Positions 9,495 to 18,309 of a stretch of 64,000 nt of DNA are shown piece by piece. The translations under genes and the position numbers were made by a program. Where the stretch lies: NCBI RefSeq assembly GCF_011007365.1, contig NZ_WFKM01000011.1, positions 124,001-188,000 on the forward strand, in the 5' to 3' direction. Position 1 is the first letter of the stretch. Every line of letters begins with the position of its first letter. Below the pieces are notes generated by a model that was not told the origin of the DNA, made no database searches, and saw only the letters and a list, made by a program, of their open reading frames with translations. This DNA is from Sphingobacterium sp. xlx-96. GTDB lineage: Bacteria > Bacteroidota > Bacteroidia > Sphingobacteriales > Sphingobacteriaceae.

Positions 9495-10664
9495 ATGAAA
9501 TTGATTTATTTTCACCTTATAGTATCGATATTTTTAAGCTGCCAACTAGTGCGTGCAAATTCTTACGACTCAAAATCTCAAAACAAAGTTAAGGTCAATG
9601 AGAGTTCAATCGGTCATGCAGAAGTACAAAGAGATACTTCCTCCTTAAGATTATTTTTGAAAAGCATTAAGGACAACAATCTGACCGATGCTATTAAATA
9701 CCAAAATCAAATTGATGACACAGATAAGCTGCGTTATTCACTGGTTGACATGGTGTTGGGTTTGGTAAACAAGCAAGAAGCTAGTTTTCGGGTTTCCTAT
9801 TTGAGAGACGAAATTAAAGTGATGGAAAAGGCCCCTGCCGCAATGAAGAGATTTGCTGATCCATCCATCTTAACACTAAAAGGTGAATTAGCAAAAGCCC
9901 TTCAAGAGTTGGGGCAATGCGAAGAAGCTGTTCAGCTTGCAGGCGAGGTCTATAAAGCACAGGTGAAACCGCATGTAGCATACAATAGAATTTATGGCGA
10001 ACTATTAGCCAAATGTGGGAAATACGAAAAAGCATTACCACTTCTTTCCAGTGCTGTTGCAGCTGGATTATCATCCGATGAAGTTAACAATCTTTTAGAA
10101 AAATCATATCATGCGCTCGGTAATAAAGATTTTAACGCGTATCTAAGAGGTTTGAATAAAAAATTTACGGATAGTTTGAAACAACATTTTGCAAGCACTA
10201 TGATGAATAATGCAGCTCCAGATTTCTTCATCACTGACCTTGAGGGAAGAAAAGTGACAAAAGAGGACTTAAAGGGAAAAGTTCTGGTGCTTGATTTCTG
10301 GGCCACTTGGTGTGGACCTTGTAAAGGTTCTTTTCCAGCTATGCAGGCTGCCGTTAACAAATTTAAAGACGACAAAGATGTGAGGTTTTTATTCATTCAC
10401 ACTTTCGAGAGGGCAGCAAATGCAACCACTGCAGCAAAGAAATATCTAGACGATAATAATTACAACTTCGAGTTGTTTATGGATCTAAAAAATACAAGTA
10501 CGCGCAAAAACACCGCAGCAAGCGCATTCGGGATTACCGGTATCCCGACAAAGTTCATTATCGATAAAAAAGGAAATGTTAGGTTCAAATCAGTAGGTGG
10601 AGGCGCAAGTATAGATAAAGTAGTTGCAGAGCTATCCACTATGATCGAGCTAGCAAAAAGCTAA
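9495..10664 (+). CDS. TlpA-like thioredoxin protein with helical N-terminal region
   Basis: I chose ATG 9495 because it begins a clean signal sequence (MKLIYFHLIVSIFLSCQLV); a farther in-frame start lies in the spacer. The middle region (roughly residues 50-210) is helical and repeat-like, with 'LGQCEEAVQLAGEVYKAQV' and 'KCGKYEKALPLLSSAVAAG', which resemble TPR units. The C-terminal thioredoxin fold has WCGPC (Cys about 273 and 276) and the cis-Pro segment 'FGITGIPTKFIIDKKG'. It differs from the two preceding paralogues, having TPR-like helices in place of the DUF4369-like domain. It is the last gene of the operon and is followed by a strong hairpin terminator. Confidence 0.86.
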   Translation: MKLIYFHLIVSIFLSCQLVRANSYDSKSQNKVKVNESSIGHAEVQRDTSSLRLFLKSIKDNNLTDAIKYQNQIDDTDKLRYSLVDMVLGLVNKQEASFRVSYLRDEIKVMEKAPAAMKRFADPSILTLKGELAKALQELGQCEEAVQLAGEVYKAQVKPHVAYNRIYGELLAKCGKYEKALPLLSSAVAAGLSSDEVNNLLEKSYHALGNKDFNAYLRGLNKKFTDSLKQHFASTMMNNAAPDFFITDLEGRKVTKEDLKGKVLVLDFWATWCGPCKGSFPAMQAAVNKFKDDKDVRFLFIHTFERAANATTAAKKYLDDNNYNFELFMDLKNTSTRKNTAASAFGITGIPTKFIIDKKGNVRFKSVGGGASIDKVVAELSTMIELAKS

Positions 10665-10700
10665 ATCCATCAGTTGGATGATATTAAATAAAACAGTACA

Positions 10701-10742
10701 AAAGGGTAATGTTTAGTGCTTCGGGACTAAATATTACCCTTT
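10701..10742 (+). terminator. intrinsic terminator after the SusCD/TlpA operon
   Basis: AAAGGGTAAT (10701-10710) pairs with ATTACCCTTT (10733-10742), and TTTAGT (10712-10717) pairs with ACTAAA (10726-10731), with a G-T pair between the two helices. The loop contains C-TTCG-G, the exceptionally stable UUCG tetraloop. No long T tract follows, so it may act as a strong RNA end rather than a classical terminator. Confidence 0.8.
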
Positions 10743-10942
10743 GCTGTTAATTCATATTTAAAAGTATTTATCCTGCAAGCCAAATGGCCATTTTGGGGGA
10801 GACAGTGAATGTTAGGGCTTAAATAGATTTAATTCAGGACACATGTTTTCATAGCAAGGCAAATTATTCGAAATTAGCAAATGCTTTCTCCAAAACTAGT
10901 CCGATATTTTTAAAAAAATGGAAATTATTTAAAAAATATAAT

Positions 10943-10950
10943 TATATTTG
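10943..10950 (+). promoter_or_regulatory. candidate Bacteroidota -7 element (TATATTTG)
   Basis: TATATTTG fits the Bacteroidota -7 consensus TAnnTTTG. It ends only 2 nt before an ATG at 10953, so a transcript from it would start after that codon. It therefore supports ATG 10974 as the real start of the Cys-rich protein. I see no clear -33 TTTG at the usual spacing. Confidence 0.4.
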
Positions 10951-10973
10951 AAATGAGGTCTTTTGATTTGTGC

Positions 10974-11360
10974 ATGTTAAAAAGGATAAACATATTGTTG
11001 ATTATATGCTTGTTGGACTTTTTTCTAATCCCAACTCAATCCTGTACCTGTAAATTGCATTCCAAAGAAATTGTCACTTCCGAGAGTTTATGCTGTAGCG
11101 TCAATAAGCAGCATGATTCAGAAGATGAAGGAGAGAAAGACTGTTGTAAGTCGAACGATCGCACAAGCAATGAATGTTCTGGAAAATGTGGCTCTGCGTC
11201 CTGCCACAGTTCTCTTAATAGTTTTTCTGCAACACTCCCGGTTTCCAAATACGTTCAAAATAATCTAATTTTTGAAAGTAAAAAATCTTATTCCCTATAC
11301 CAGCAACACGCTTATACTTCACAAGGATCTTCCATTTGGCAGCCGCCTAAAATAGGTTAA
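10974..11360 (+). CDS. small exported cysteine-rich protein of the metal-efflux locus
   Basis: The ~128-residue protein starts with a hydrophobic export signal (MLKRINILLIICLLDFFLIP), followed by a Cys/His-rich middle: CTC, LCCS, DCC, CSGKC and SCHSS, 12 cysteines in about 50 residues. It ends in 'SIWQPPKIG'. Small proteins of this kind commonly head Bacteroidota copper-efflux loci, and the Cys clusters would suit soft-metal binding in the periplasm. The family is not characterised as far as I know, so metal sequestration is inferred from composition and from the CusA/B/C genes downstream. ATG 10953 is an alternative start seven codons earlier, but it lies right on the candidate promoter. Confidence 0.7.
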   Translation: MLKRINILLIICLLDFFLIPTQSCTCKLHSKEIVTSESLCCSVNKQHDSEDEGEKDCCKSNDRTSNECSGKCGSASCHSSLNSFSATLPVSKYVQNNLIFESKKSYSLYQQHAYTSQGSSIWQPPKIG

Positions 11361-11488
11361 TTTAAGCCTGTATAGCCATAGGTGTGCAAAATCTGTTGAT
11401 TTAGTACCTATCCGCAATACATTTCTGTTTGAAAAACCAGACTTGGTTTTTCATTATTTCTCATTATCAATACTTAAAAAATTTCCAA

Positions 11489-12043
11489 ATGAAATCACTA
11501 TCAAAAATTCTGATGGTAATCGTTGTATTACTATCCGTAGCAAAGAGTTTTGCTCAAAACCAAAACGAACAACATCACAAAGGGCAAATGCCCGCCGTTA
11601 CTTCACAAAATTTAACACAATTACAGGCCATATTTGATAAGTATTTTTCAATTAAAGATGCATTGGTAAGCGCCGATACCAAGAAAGCATCTTCAAATGC
11701 TACAGCGTTGGCTGCAGCTATTAAAGCATTGGATATGGGCAAGCTTTCCGCCGAGGAACATACCGTATGGATGAAGGTAAGGAAAGAACTTTCTTTAAAT
11801 ACTGAAAGCATTGTAAAATCAAAAGAGCTTGTGAAGCAACGTACAGCATTAAATTCGCTTTCTAAGAATATCTATGAATTAGCAAAAGTATCAAATCTAG
11901 AAGCGACAATTTACTACCAGCAATGCTCGATGTATAATAATGGCAAAGGTGGAACTTGGTTGAGTAAAAGTCCGGCTATCAAAAATCCGTATTACGGTTC
12001 AAAAATGCTTAGCTGCGGCAGAACTATAGAAAAATTAAACTAG
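11489..12043 (+). CDS. DUF3347-domain exported protein
   Basis: ATG 11489 gives a signal peptide (MKSLSKILMVIVVLLSVAKS, then FAQ); the longer in-frame start would put 20 unlikely residues in front of it. After a short His-containing linker (HHKGQMP) the rest is one helical DUF3347 domain, ending in the family's hallmark 'QQCSMYNNGKGGTWLS... NPYYGSKMLSCG'. DUF3347 occurs both alone and at the C-terminus of CusB-like adaptors. The conserved Cys/Met residues suggest Cu(I)/Ag(I) binding, which is inference. It is a paralogue of the lipoprotein at 12309 and lies in the same metal locus. Confidence 0.85.
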   Translation: MKSLSKILMVIVVLLSVAKSFAQNQNEQHHKGQMPAVTSQNLTQLQAIFDKYFSIKDALVSADTKKASSNATALAAAIKALDMGKLSAEEHTVWMKVRKELSLNTESIVKSKELVKQRTALNSLSKNIYELAKVSNLEATIYYQQCSMYNNGKGGTWLSKSPAIKNPYYGSKMLSCGRTIEKLN

Positions 12044-12111
12044 TCTGCCGTTATGAGGTATTTCTGGATAAGGTTTGCCCGGATAATACATCTGCTTTAG
12101 AAAGCTCGATT

Positions 12112-12291
12112 ATGCGTACAAATGTGCAAAAAAGTATTCCAAAAGATACATCTACACGCATTGCAACAGATCCCTTTTCCAAGAAGCAAATAGATGAATC
12201 GACTGCTATAATAGTAATAAAGGCAGTCACAGCGGAGCATCATATTTTGATAACAATAAACACATATGCAAATTACATAAATCAATTCTAA
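12112..12291 (+). CDS. possible small protein between the two DUF3347 genes
   Basis: An ATG-started frame of 59 codons fills the spacer between the two DUF3347 genes. Its segment 'TDPFSKKQIDESTAI' vaguely resembles the opening of a YHS metal-binding module (xDPVxGxxVDxxTA), but the expected YFCS continuation is absent. The frame is open upstream back to the previous gene's stop. It may be a real small protein, a decayed YHS module, or noise. There is no convincing ribosome-binding site. Confidence 0.25.
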   Translation: MRTNVQKSIPKDTSTRIATDPFSKKQIDESTAIIVIKAVTAEHHILITINTYANYINQF

Positions 12292-12308
12292 TCATTAAAA
12301 CAAGAACC

Positions 12309-12893
12309 ATGACAATGAAAAATTTATTTTTAGGCTTCATTGCCTTATTCGTATTCACGCTAGGAGCATGCAACGCTACTTCTGAAAAGAAAGCTGAAGA
12401 CGACGTTAATGTCTCCCAAGAAGCAACTGCATCCAAAGAAAACAATGCTGTAAACGGTCAAGGAAATTTCTCAGAATTGTTTTCCCATTACCGGCACCTG
12501 ACCTTCGCACTGTCTTCCGACAATGATGAGGAAGCGACAAATGCCGCCAAAGGTATGCTGGAGGCACTTTCCAAAATTAAAACCGAAGGCTTTACCACAG
12601 AACAAAAGACCAGCTTTGATCATATAGCTGCTGATATCCAGGAGCAATCCGAACACATAGCAGATAACAAAGGCGATATAGCCCATCAAAGAGCACATTT
12701 GGTCACATTAAGTAAGCGCTTTTACGATATTGCCAAAGAATTCGGTACCGAAAAGCCTATGTACAAAGTTTTCTGCTCGATGTACGATAATAACAAAGGA
12801 GCATTTTGGTTGAGCGACAGTAAAGAAATTAAAAATCCGTATTACGGTGAAGAGATGCTTTCCTGTGGAGAGGTCCAAGAAGAACTAAAGTAA
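12309..12893 (+). CDS. DUF3347-domain lipoprotein
   Basis: A lipoprotein signal (MTMKNLFLGFIALFVFTLGA, then Cys; lipobox LGAC) is followed by an acidic linker and a DUF3347 domain. The domain keeps the signature 'CSMYDNNKGAFWLS... NPYYGEEMLSCG', almost identical to the end of the protein encoded at 11489. The start could also be the third codon (ATG 12315). It is probably anchored to the inner leaflet of the outer membrane or the outer face of the inner membrane, where it could hand metal to the CusBAC complex. The metal-handling role is inferred from conserved Cys/Met residues and from location. Confidence 0.85.
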   Translation: MTMKNLFLGFIALFVFTLGACNATSEKKAEDDVNVSQEATASKENNAVNGQGNFSELFSHYRHLTFALSSDNDEEATNAAKGMLEALSKIKTEGFTTEQKTSFDHIAADIQEQSEHIADNKGDIAHQRAHLVTLSKRFYDIAKEFGTEKPMYKVFCSMYDNNKGAFWLSDSKEIKNPYYGEEMLSCGEVQEELK

Positions 12894-12920
12894 AAGATGG
12901 ATTAACGCTTAGAATTCCAT

Positions 12921-12960
12921 TATCAGGTACAGGTCGGCTTCTGTTGGCTTGTGTCTGATA
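12921..12960 (+). promoter_or_regulatory. hairpin between DUF3347 lipoprotein and cusA
   Basis: TATCAGGTACA (12921-12931) can pair with TGTGTCTGATA (12950-12960) over 11 positions, two of them G-U. The loop is 18 nt and there is no T tract. It could be a leaky terminator or mRNA-stability element separating the small metal proteins from the pump gene. Confidence 0.4.
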
Positions 12961-12985
12961 TTTAAATGTAAACTATGTATATGTT

Positions 12986-15900
12986 ATGCTTAATAAAGTC
13001 ATCAAATATTTTCTGGAGAACAGGTTAATAACACTGTTATTACTTCTCATTGTCCTTACCTGGGGGATGATAACAGCACCATTTAATTGGCGTCAAAATG
13101 CATTGCCAAGCGATCCGGTACCCGTCGATGCTATTCCAAACATTGGAGAGAACCAGCAAATCGTCGCAACAGAATGGATGGGGAGATCCCCCAAAGATAT
13201 CCAAGATCAAATTACCTATCCCCTTACTACCTCTTTACTGGGAATCCCCGGCGTAAAAACTATCCGGAGCAGTTCGATGTTCGGAATGTCCTTTCTCTAT
13301 GTTATTTTTGAGGAGGATGTCGAGTTTTATTGGAGCCGTTCCCGTATACTGGAAAAATTGAACTCATTGCCTGCTGGCACACTTCCATCCGGTGTAACGC
13401 CTACATTAGGACCCGATGCCACGGCTTTGGGGCAGGTCTTTTGGTACACTCTGGAAGGGCGCAACCCCGAAACGGGAGAACCCGCCGGAGGTTGGGGACC
13501 GGATGAACTGCGTACGATTCAGGATTTTTACGCAAAATATAATTTGGCAGCATCAGAAGGGGTATCCGAAGTAGCTTCTGTTGGCGGATTTGTGAAAGAA
13601 TATCAGGTCGATATTAATCCTGACGCGATGCGCGCCTACAACGTATCCGTTATGGATATCATGTCGGCTATTCAAAACAGTAATCTCGATATTGGTGCAG
13701 AGACTATCGAAATAAATAAAGCGGAATATTTAGTGCGAGGCCTTGGCTATTTGAAAAGCGTCGAGGATCTAGAAAATGCGGTTGTAACAGTCCGGAACAA
13801 TATTCCGGTGAAAATAAAAGATATCGCCTTTGTCAATTTAGGGCCATCTACCCGGCGTGGAGGCCTAGATAAGGAAGGCGTTGAAGCAGTTGGCGGTGTG
13901 GTAGTGGCTCGGCATGGCACAAACCCCATGGAGGTCATCAACAACGTCAAGGCAAAAATTAAAGAAATGGAAGCAGGCTTTCCTCAAAAAACATTAGCGG
14001 ACGGAACCATCTCCAAAGTAACTGTTGTTCCATTTTACGACCGGTCGGGTCTAATTCAGGAAACCATCGGGACGCTGGAAAGTGCCCTTGCTCACGAAGT
14101 CCTGATTTCTATTATCGTGGTCATTGTGCTGGTGATTAATCTTCGTGCTTCCATACTCATCTCCAGCATTCTGCCTATCGGAGTACTGGCAACCTTTATC
14201 ATCATGAAGCAAATGGGAGTCGAAGCGAATATCGTGGCCCTTTCCGGTATCGCCATTGCCATTGGGGTCATGGTCGATGTCGGGATTGTCTTTATAGAAA
14301 GTATCCTTCGTCATATGGACGAAGAAAAAGAAAGGGGAGGGCAGAGGAGTCGCGGGAAAGCATTTGCAAATTTGATTTCTCTAGCCGTTTCAGAAGTTTC
14401 CGGAGCTTTGTCAACAGCTATGCTTACGACCATCATAAGTTTTCTTCCAGTCTTTATGATGGAAGCACAGGAAGGAAAGCTGTTCATTCCTTTAGCTTAT
14501 ACCAAGACATTTGCCCTCGTATCAGCCTTTGTGCTGGGAATTATCGCGCTACCCACATTAGCCTATTATATTTTTTCGGTCCGGCTCAACGGGAATAGAT
14601 TCCGAAGAATAGCCAACTATGTGCTGATAATTGCAGGCGTCGCTCTTTGGATCTACACCGGTTTTTTTGTCACATTCGCCTTAACGCTGATCGGTGTTAA
14701 CAACCTTTTTGTACACCGATGGAAAGGGGCAAAAGTCGTCAATTACATCAATGTCGGTATCACACTTTTCGTTGCGATATATTACCTAACAGTCGAGTGG
14801 CTGCCATTAGGAACCCAGGCAGGCACTATACTCAACTTTGTGTTCGTGCTGCTGGCCATTGGATCTATCCTTTCCATGTTGTGGGTATTGGTGATTTATT
14901 ATGAAAGAATCCTCCGATGGGCACTTTCAAATAGATGGAAATTCATGGCTATACCGATGATCACTCTGTTAATAGGATTATTGGCTTGGATTGGCATGGA
15001 GAGAAGCTTAGGTACCGTGGCAAACGGCCTAGAAAAGATAGGTTGGAAATCATTTCGCCAGACCGCTTTTTGGCAAAAATCGACAGAAACATTTCCAGGC
15101 ATGGGAGAAGAGTTTATGCCCAGTCTCCATGAAGGCTCTTTCCTTTTGATGCCCACCAGTATGCCGCATACAGGAATTGAGCAAAATTTACAGCTTATCA
15201 AAACCTTGGACAAGCGCATCCAAAATATACCGGAAGTCGAGCTTATCGTGGGGAAATGGGGACGTGTAAATTCAGCATTGGATCCTGCTCCGACGCAGAT
15301 GTTTGAAAACACGATCAATTATATTCCGGAATTTTATCTGGACGAAGATGGTCGCCGTGAAAGATTTAAAGTCAATAGATCTGGGCAGTTTGTATTGAAA
15401 GGTGGCCGGACTTATGCTGTTTCTGATGGATTTCGAGCTATACCCCGAGATAGTCTGATCGTAGATAAAGAAGGTGAATTTTTCCGCAGGTGGCGTCCTA
15501 AAATAAAAAAAGCTGACGACATATGGCAAGAGATTGTTAATGTGTCGCATATGCCGGGTCTGACCTCAGCTCCAAAGCTCCAACCTATTGAAGCAAGGAT
15601 GGTGATGCTTTCTACCGGAATGAGAGCCCCCATGGGATTGAAAGTTTCGGGTCCCGATCTCGAGTCTATTGAAGCAGGAGGTAAGGCACTTGAAGCGGCT
15701 TTAAAAGGTATCCCATCCGTTATGCCATCGACCGTTTTCTACGATCGGGCTGTTGGTGCGCCTTATATTGAAATGCATCTAAACCGGGACAAAATGGCCA
15801 GGTACGGTATTACTGTTGCTGAGCTTCAGGAAGTGATCAGTGCGGCAGTGGGCGGCATGACGTTAACGACAACGGTCGAAGGCCGGGAACGATTCCCTGT

Positions 15901-16840
15901 ACGGTTACGATATCCTCGTGAATTACGGGACGATCCAGATGCGCTGCGAAAAATAATCGTTCCTACAGCTACAGGAGCTCAGATCCCATTGGGAGATGTC
16001 GTAGACATCGAATATGCCAAGGGAGCACAGATGATTCAAAGTGAAAATACATTTTTGTTGGGCTATGTAATTTTTGATAAAAAAACCGGCATAGCAGAAG
16101 TCGACGTAGTACACGAAGCAGATCAAATTCTAAAGCAAAAAATAGCGTCTGGAGAACTTGATTTACCCAATGGGGTGACCTATAAGTTTGCAGGAAATTA
16201 TGAACAGCAAGAACGGGCGGCAAAGAGATTGATGCTTATTATACCCTTGAGTTTATTAGCCATTTTAATCATTCTCTACTTTCAGTTCCGAACAGTCACG
16301 GCCTCGTTGATTCACTTCTCGGGTGTCTTTGTGGCATTGGCAGGAGGTTTCATCTTGTTATGGCTATACGGGCAGACCTGGTTTATGGATTTTTCCGTCG
16401 CAGGTACAAATATGAGAGACTTGTTTCAGATGCACAGCATCAACCTCAGTATTGCTGTTTGGGTAGGATTTATCGCCCTGTTTGGACTGGCTACCAGCGA
16501 TGGTGTATTGATGGGAACGTACATACACGACACATTTGAAGCCCGAAGTCCAAAAAACAAAGATGAAATACGAGAAGCCGTCATTTACGCAGGTTTAAAG
16601 CGTGTCAGACCAGCAGCGATGACCACAGCTACAGCCCTCATCGCGTTACTCCCTGTTCTGACCTCTACCGGTAAAGGTGCGGAGATCATGGTTCCGATGG
16701 CTATCCCCACTTTTGGCGGTATGCTCATCCAGTCTATGACCATGTTTGTCGTTCCGGTATTCCAATGTTGGTGGAGAGAATCGGCAATAAAAAAAGAAAA
16801 TAGAAAAAATAGTAAAATAATAGCGAATGAAGACGAATAA
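12986..16840 (+). CDS. cusA: CusA/CzcA-family heavy-metal RND efflux pump
   Basis: This 1284-residue inner-membrane proton-driven transporter exports metal ions through a tripartite complex. Diagnostic features are the N-terminal TM helix followed by 'DPVPVDAIPNIGENQQIV', the porter segments 'EWMGRSPKDIQDQITYPLTT' and 'STGMRAPMGLKVSGPDLE', and the TM4 region 'GIAIAIGVMVDVGIVFIES'. It is longer than the ~1040 residues of E. coli CusA: between the first TM bundle and the second porter half there are about three extra hydrophobic helices (nt 14600-14920) and an extra periplasmic loop (nt 15310-15500). Such insertions are seen in Bacteroidota CusA proteins. Met-rich porter segments fit Cu(I)/Ag(I) better than divalent ions, but specificity is inferred. 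Its end overlaps the outer-membrane channel gene by 14 nt. Confidence 0.95.
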   Translation: MLNKVIKYFLENRLITLLLLLIVLTWGMITAPFNWRQNALPSDPVPVDAIPNIGENQQIVATEWMGRSPKDIQDQITYPLTTSLLGIPGVKTIRSSSMFGMSFLYVIFEEDVEFYWSRSRILEKLNSLPAGTLPSGVTPTLGPDATALGQVFWYTLEGRNPETGEPAGGWGPDELRTIQDFYAKYNLAASEGVSEVASVGGFVKEYQVDINPDAMRAYNVSVMDIMSAIQNSNLDIGAETIEINKAEYLVRGLGYLKSVEDLENAVVTVRNNIPVKIKDIAFVNLGPSTRRGGLDKEGVEAVGGVVVARHGTNPMEVINNVKAKIKEMEAGFPQKTLADGTISKVTVVPFYDRSGLIQETIGTLESALAHEVLISIIVVIVLVINLRASILISSILPIGVLATFIIMKQMGVEANIVALSGIAIAIGVMVDVGIVFIESILRHMDEEKERGGQRSRGKAFANLISLAVSEVSGALSTAMLTTIISFLPVFMMEAQEGKLFIPLAYTKTFALVSAFVLGIIALPTLAYYIFSVRLNGNRFRRIANYVLIIAGVALWIYTGFFVTFALTLIGVNNLFVHRWKGAKVVNYINVGITLFVAIYYLTVEWLPLGTQAGTILNFVFVLLAIGSILSMLWVLVIYYERILRWALSNRWKFMAIPMITLLIGLLAWIGMERSLGTVANGLEKIGWKSFRQTAFWQKSTETFPGMGEEFMPSLHEGSFLLMPTSMPHTGIEQNLQLIKTLDKRIQNIPEVELIVGKWGRVNSALDPAPTQMFENTINYIPEFYLDEDGRRERFKVNRSGQFVLKGGRTYAVSDGFRAIPRDSLIVDKEGEFFRRWRPKIKKADDIWQEIVNVSHMPGLTSAPKLQPIEARMVMLSTGMRAPMGLKVSGPDLESIEAGGKALEAALKGIPSVMPSTVFYDRAVGAPYIEMHLNRDKMARYGITVAELQEVISAAVGGMTLTTTVEGRERFPVRLRYPRELRDDPDALRKIIVPTATGAQIPLGDVVDIEYAKGAQMIQSENTFLLGYVIFDKKTGIAEVDVVHEADQILKQKIASGELDLPNGVTYKFAGNYEQQERAAKRLMLIIPLSLLAILIILYFQFRTVTASLIHFSGVFVALAGGFILLWLYGQTWFMDFSVAGTNMRDLFQMHSINLSIAVWVGFIALFGLATSDGVLMGTYIHDTFEARSPKNKDEIREAVIYAGLKRVRPAAMTTATALIALLPVLTSTGKGAEIMVPMAIPTFGGMLIQSMTMFVVPVFQCWWRESAIKKENRKNSKIIANEDE

Positions 16841-18284
16841 GATAAAACGTTATATAACCGTGGCTGTATTGACATGCGCGAGCATGTTTTCACATGCTGC
16901 GGACCAAAATCAGACAATTGATTCGCTGTCTTATTATATACAAGTCGCAATCGACAACAATCCAGGAGTAAAATCACAAAGATATGCATATGAGGCTTAC
17001 CTGGAAAAAATTCCACAAGCCGGAGCATATCAAGATCCGGAATTGTCTCTTGAAGCCTATACGATGCCTATGGAAATCATAGGAGGGCGTTCTATTGGAA
17101 ATGTAAGCGTGATGCAAATGTTCCCATGGTTTGGCGCGAGAAAAGCTGCGCGTACAGAGGCTGCACATATGGCCAATATGCAGGAACAGCAGTATCGGGA
17201 AGCAGTAAATACCCTAATTCTTCAGGTGAGTACACAGTGGTATACGATGCAAAAGTTAAACGAGCAACTCCGTAATAATCAGGAAAACATAGTGTTTCTA
17301 AAACAATTAGAACAATTGGCATTACGGAAATTCTCTGCATCCCCAAACAACTCACCAACAAGCGGAGCACCCGTCGTAAGCAGTATTACACCACCCGCGA
17401 CAACCCAGCAAAGCGCTTCATCGACTATGGGAGGGATGAATAATATGGGAAGCAGTCTGGCTCCTGCTAGTAATAAGAGTATGCCTTCTGGCGATGGCAT
17501 GGGGACTATGCAAAGTGGCGCTGGATCGGGTATGTCAGAAGTGCTTCGTGTTCAAATGGAAATCGCTGAAATTGAAAACAACATTGAAAGCTTATACGCT
17601 CAGATCAATGCCGAAAAAGCAAAATTCAATGCCTTTCTGAATCGGGAACCAGCTGAAAAAGTAATGTTAGGCCAGGAAATCCATAAGCTGACTTTTTTAT
17701 ACAGCGAAGAAGAAGCGTTGAGAGCTATGGAGACAAACAACCCTATGCTTGAAATGATTACCGAACAAGGATTAGCGTATAAAGCAAAAGCGGAGATGGA
17801 TCGAAAAATGAGCTACCCGATGATCGGTATCGGTGCACAATACATGGTTGTAGGAAAAACGAACAATTCACTCACAATGGACGGGATGAACGGTAAGGAT
17901 ATGATTATGCCTATGGTTTCAGTGAGCCTGCCTATCTTCCGTAAAAAGTATAATGCCCAGCAAAACGAAAGCAGAATGTGGCGGAAATCGAGCGAGGAGA
18001 ATTTTAAAAACACGTTCAACACCCTGATAAGCGATTTTTATACCTTCAAAAGCCAACTCGATGATGCGGAACGCGTGATGACCCTGTACGAAAAACAAAC
18101 GACACTCGCCCAAACGACATATAATCTGATCGTAAAAGAGTTTGTCACAGGAAAAAGTGACTTGACTAACGTTATTCAGGTACAGCGGCAGCTATTGGAT
18201 TATCAGCTTAAGAAAGCCGAATCTCTTGCCGACTATAATACCATGGTCGTGTCAATAAAAAAATTATTAGCAGACCCTAAATAA
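16827..18284 (+). CDS. TolC-family outer-membrane efflux channel with Met-rich insert
   Basis: The ~485-residue protein has a signal peptide (MKTNKIKRYITVAVLTCASM, cleavage near SHA-A) and the helical repeats of an OEP/TolC family protein (the CusC role). Between the first helical hairpin and the next helix (about residues 170-237) lies a low-complexity insert rich in Ser, Gly, Pro and Met (TMGGMNNMG, SGDGMGTMQSGAG). Another Met-rich patch, 'MDGMNGKDMIMPM', follows later. Such Met clusters can bind Cu(I), so this channel may carry its own metal-binding arm; that is inference. The 14-nt overlap with cusA suggests translational coupling. It forms the outer-membrane end of the pump. Confidence 0.9.
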   Translation: MKTNKIKRYITVAVLTCASMFSHAADQNQTIDSLSYYIQVAIDNNPGVKSQRYAYEAYLEKIPQAGAYQDPELSLEAYTMPMEIIGGRSIGNVSVMQMFPWFGARKAARTEAAHMANMQEQQYREAVNTLILQVSTQWYTMQKLNEQLRNNQENIVFLKQLEQLALRKFSASPNNSPTSGAPVVSSITPPATTQQSASSTMGGMNNMGSSLAPASNKSMPSGDGMGTMQSGAGSGMSEVLRVQMEIAEIENNIESLYAQINAEKAKFNAFLNREPAEKVMLGQEIHKLTFLYSEEEALRAMETNNPMLEMITEQGLAYKAKAEMDRKMSYPMIGIGAQYMVVGKTNNSLTMDGMNGKDMIMPMVSVSLPIFRKKYNAQQNESRMWRKSSEENFKNTFNTLISDFYTFKSQLDDAERVMTLYEKQTTLAQTTYNLIVKEFVTGKSDLTNVIQVQRQLLDYQLKKAESLADYNTMVVSIKKLLADPK

Positions 18285-18309
18285 TGAAATTATTTTAAAA
18301 TTCTTAGCA

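Noticed and set aside
14719..15550. Antisense open frames within cusA and other long genes
   Set aside because: They follow from codon bias of the real gene on the other strand, with no start signals or protein motifs.
12986..16840. CusA as a fusion of two proteins because of its 1284-residue length
   Set aside because: The extra length is two insertions at known variable places (extra helices and a periplasmic loop); both halves remain in one normal RND order.
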